Shown one piece after another: positions 5,197-6,908 of a stretch of DNA of 6,908 bases. Below the pieces are notes generated by a model. That model had not been told where the DNA came from. It was given only the letters and a program-made list of their open reading frames with translations, and made no database searches. The position numbers and the translations under genes were made by a program. Source of the stretch: Ignavibacteriales bacterium (GTDB lineage: Bacteria; Bacteroidota; Ignavibacteria; Ignavibacteriales; Melioribacteraceae); the NCBI GenBank assembly GCA_027080245.1, contig JALWSN010000139.1:1-6908 (forward strand), written 5' to 3'. The first letter of the stretch is position 1, and every line of letters starts with the position of its first letter.

Positions 5197-6908
5197 ATGA
5201 AAACGAAATTATTTTTTACTCTCTTTTTTCTAATTGGCGTAACTTTGTCGATTTACGCACAAGAAAATTTCAAAAATCTTTACACTCGGGCGGGTAACGC
5301 CGTTTACAAAGCAAGAGTGAACAATGCCGAAATTTTATTGCCCGATAAATTTGAAGAAGCCCTCGATTATTTCAACGAGGCAGTTGAGGCTAAAAAAAGC
5401 AACGAGGATTTGCCTGACGCTGTGAACAATTTAAAACAGTGCTTAAAAAAGTTGGAAGAAATTCAAGAGCCGTTAAAGAACAGTCAAACGGCTTTTGCCT
5501 CCGTTCTTAAACTACGGCGGGATGCCTTTAACTTAAACGCCGATTTGCTTGCCGAGGAAGCTTGGAACACGGCCGAGGAAAATTTCTCTGATGCGATCGA
5601 GACATTTAACGACGGAGAAATAGAAGACGCTCTTTCGAATGTTCCTAAAATTGAAAATAATTATAAAGACGCTATTGCTTACGCAAGAAAAGCGAAAATG
5701 CTCATTTACAATTGGTCTCCGCTAAGCGACGCTTTCCTGAACGCAGCCGAAGTAATTGCGCCGGACGAATTTTCCGATGGGATGAACCTGTTCTACGATG
5801 CGCTGGAACAAATTAACGACGAAGAAAGTCTGGCCGATGTTCAAAAGACAATACTGAAGGCGGAAAATAACTTTGCGCAAGCTACCGCTAAGGCTAAAAA
5901 ATTTGAGGACAATTTCCCTGATATCATTCAAGTAAGAAAAGAAGCGGAACTTGCCAGCGCGGAAGTTTACGCTCCCAAAGCTTGGGAAATCGCCGAGGAG
6001 TTGTTAAAAGAAGCGGTTGAGAGTTTTAACGACGAGGAGAATACCGACGCGAAAGTATTTGCCACAAAAGGCTCTTTTAAATATGGTTATGCGCGCAACA
6101 GCGCAAGAAAGAATTATTACGTTAGAGACGCGGAACTACAAATAAAATATGCAAAAGAAGAAGGAGCCGGAAAATACGCGCCCAAAACGCTTAAACAAAG
6201 CATCACGGATTTGGGCATAGCTAAAAATATGCTGATTGAAACGAAAGAAAATTTTAACAAGGCAATTGATTTAATAATGCAAGTGGGACGTGAAGCAAAA
6301 ACCGCCAGGGAAATTACGAAAATTTTAAAAGACATCAGCGGCGGAACGGCAACGTGGGAAGACGAAATTTTAAAACACAACGTAGTCGTTTCCCAGAAAA
6401 ATGCGCTTGCTCCGAAATACAAGCCGAGCAAAAAAAACGCTCTGTTTAACGCAATGAAAGCTTTTGGCAAAGCAAAAGATGTTGACGCCGAAAAATATTC
6501 TCCGAAACTTTTCAAGCAGGCGCGTGAAATGTTGAGTTTTGCGGAAAAAGAACTTTCCAAAAGCGACTACAGTCTGCAAAACGTTCTCGACATGGCAGAC
6601 AAAGCGGAGGATTATTCCCTGCAAGCCGTTAAAGTCTCGGAAATAGTTTCTAAAATTGAAAAAAAGAAAAAAAGCCCGGAAGATGTTGTTAGAAGCTGGA
6701 ACTTATTCCCTTCAGAAAAAGCCGGTAAAAAACCGGAGATTGTTAAAAAGGTACAAAAGGGAAAAGTCATTCTCCCCCAAAAACCGGTAGTTAATGAATT
6801 GGAAAAGATGTTTTCCCCCGACGAAGCCGTTTTTCTTTCCCACGGTAAGAAGACATTGGTTAAATTAACAGGAATTAAATTTGTTTCGGGAAGTTCGCTC
6901 CTTAATGA
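5197..6908 (+). CDS. OmpA-family protein with tandem YAP (DUF4398-like) helical repeats, 3' end outside window
   Basis: ATG 5197 has AGGA 8 bases upstream. The frame stays open for 570 codons to the window end, so the gene is partial. A signal peptide covers residues 1-21 (LSIYA|QEN). Residues ~25-485 are almost all helical and rich in A, E and K, with repeats of the form [YI]APxxxxxAxxxLxxA: LLPDKFEEALDYF (47), LAEEAWNTAEENF (118), IAPDEFSDGMNLF (187), YAPKAWEIAEELL (258), YAPKTLKQSITDL (327), YSPKLFKQAREML (434). The first five are spaced 69-71 residues. These resemble DUF4398 modules, which often precede OmpA domains. A lysine/proline-rich linker (~485-540) follows, then VKLTGIKFVSGSSLLN (555-570). 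This is the first strand and F-x-x-GS signature of a peptidoglycan-binding OmpA C-terminal domain, whose remaining ~100 residues lie beyond the window. The likely role is an elongated periplasmic rod anchored to the wall, working with the upstream envelope proteins. The repeat identity is strong; the OmpA call rests on the short segment seen. Confidence 0.92.
   Translation, partial: MKTKLFFTLFFLIGVTLSIYAQENFKNLYTRAGNAVYKARVNNAEILLPDKFEEALDYFNEAVEAKKSNEDLPDAVNNLKQCLKKLEEIQEPLKNSQTAFASVLKLRRDAFNLNADLLAEEAWNTAEENFSDAIETFNDGEIEDALSNVPKIENNYKDAIAYARKAKMLIYNWSPLSDAFLNAAEVIAPDEFSDGMNLFYDALEQINDEESLADVQKTILKAENNFAQATAKAKKFEDNFPDIIQVRKEAELASAEVYAPKAWEIAEELLKEAVESFNDEENTDAKVFATKGSFKYGYARNSARKNYYVRDAELQIKYAKEEGAGKYAPKTLKQSITDLGIAKNMLIETKENFNKAIDLIMQVGREAKTAREITKILKDISGGTATWEDEILKHNVVVSQKNALAPKYKPSKKNALFNAMKAFGKAKDVDAEKYSPKLFKQAREMLSFAEKELSKSDYSLQNVLDMADKAEDYSLQAVKVSEIVSKIEKKKKSPEDVVRSWNLFPSEKAGKKPEIVKKVQKGKVILPQKPVVNELEKMFSPDEAVFLSHGKKTLVKLTGIKFVSGSSLLN

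Noticed and set aside
6117..6560. 147-codon minus-strand open frame with serine/phenylalanine-rich, membrane-like product
   Set aside because: It is the antisense shadow of the A/E/K-rich helical repeats, which give S/F-rich reverse translations; no start signal.
1..6908. CRISPR array, tRNA/rRNA, or defence system
   Set aside because: No spaced direct-repeat array, no tRNA-like cloverleaf or rRNA segment, and no nuclease, helicase or toxin motif was seen in any translated frame.

Overview
The window (about 40% G+C by eye, coding almost entirely on the + strand) looks like chromosomal DNA of a T9SS-bearing relative of the Bacteroidetes, most likely an Ignavibacteria/Melioribacter-type organism. 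The main clue is a decayed type IX secretion sorting tail with the signature SEFNLSQNYPNP followed by PSTTIQFSIPQAGN, a wording I associate with Ignavibacteria. Bacteroidetes-style lipoprotein signals (…LTQC, …LSQRC) and an OmpA protein with YAP repeats fit the same lineage. The taxon is inferred from style, not from a database match.

Positions 1-360 are intergenic. They hold a strong nested inverted repeat at 36-121 (12-bp outer arms around a 14-bp hairpin), a separate 9-bp inverted repeat at 156-192, and AT-rich sequence with only weak promoter-like signals. Positions 361-1012 carry a pseudogene, the wreck of a T9SS-exported protein. Its sorting domain is readable in one frame up to about 924, then continues in the +1 frame with an internal TGA and ends at 1012.

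Positions 1068-6908 are a tight co-directional run of four envelope genes with gaps of 15, 35 and 14 nt, very probably one operon. In order they are: (1) a secreted protein with two SH3-like domains fused to a C-terminal outer-membrane beta-barrel; (2) a 571-residue beta-rich lipoprotein of no family I recognise; (3) a 419-residue lipoprotein made of three ~129-residue repeats, each with a DxDxDG-type calcium-binding-like loop; (4) the first 570 codons of a larger protein with about six ~70-residue-spaced helical YAP (DUF4398-like) repeats. The fourth is cut by the window edge just as an OmpA-like peptidoglycan-binding domain begins.

Every product has an export signal, and together they offer a membrane barrel, two lipid anchors and a probable peptidoglycan anchor. 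The simplest reading is an outer-membrane/periplasmic assembly linking outer membrane, cell wall and possibly calcium-dependent surface modules. That function is inference; none of the four can be given a gene name from sequence alone.
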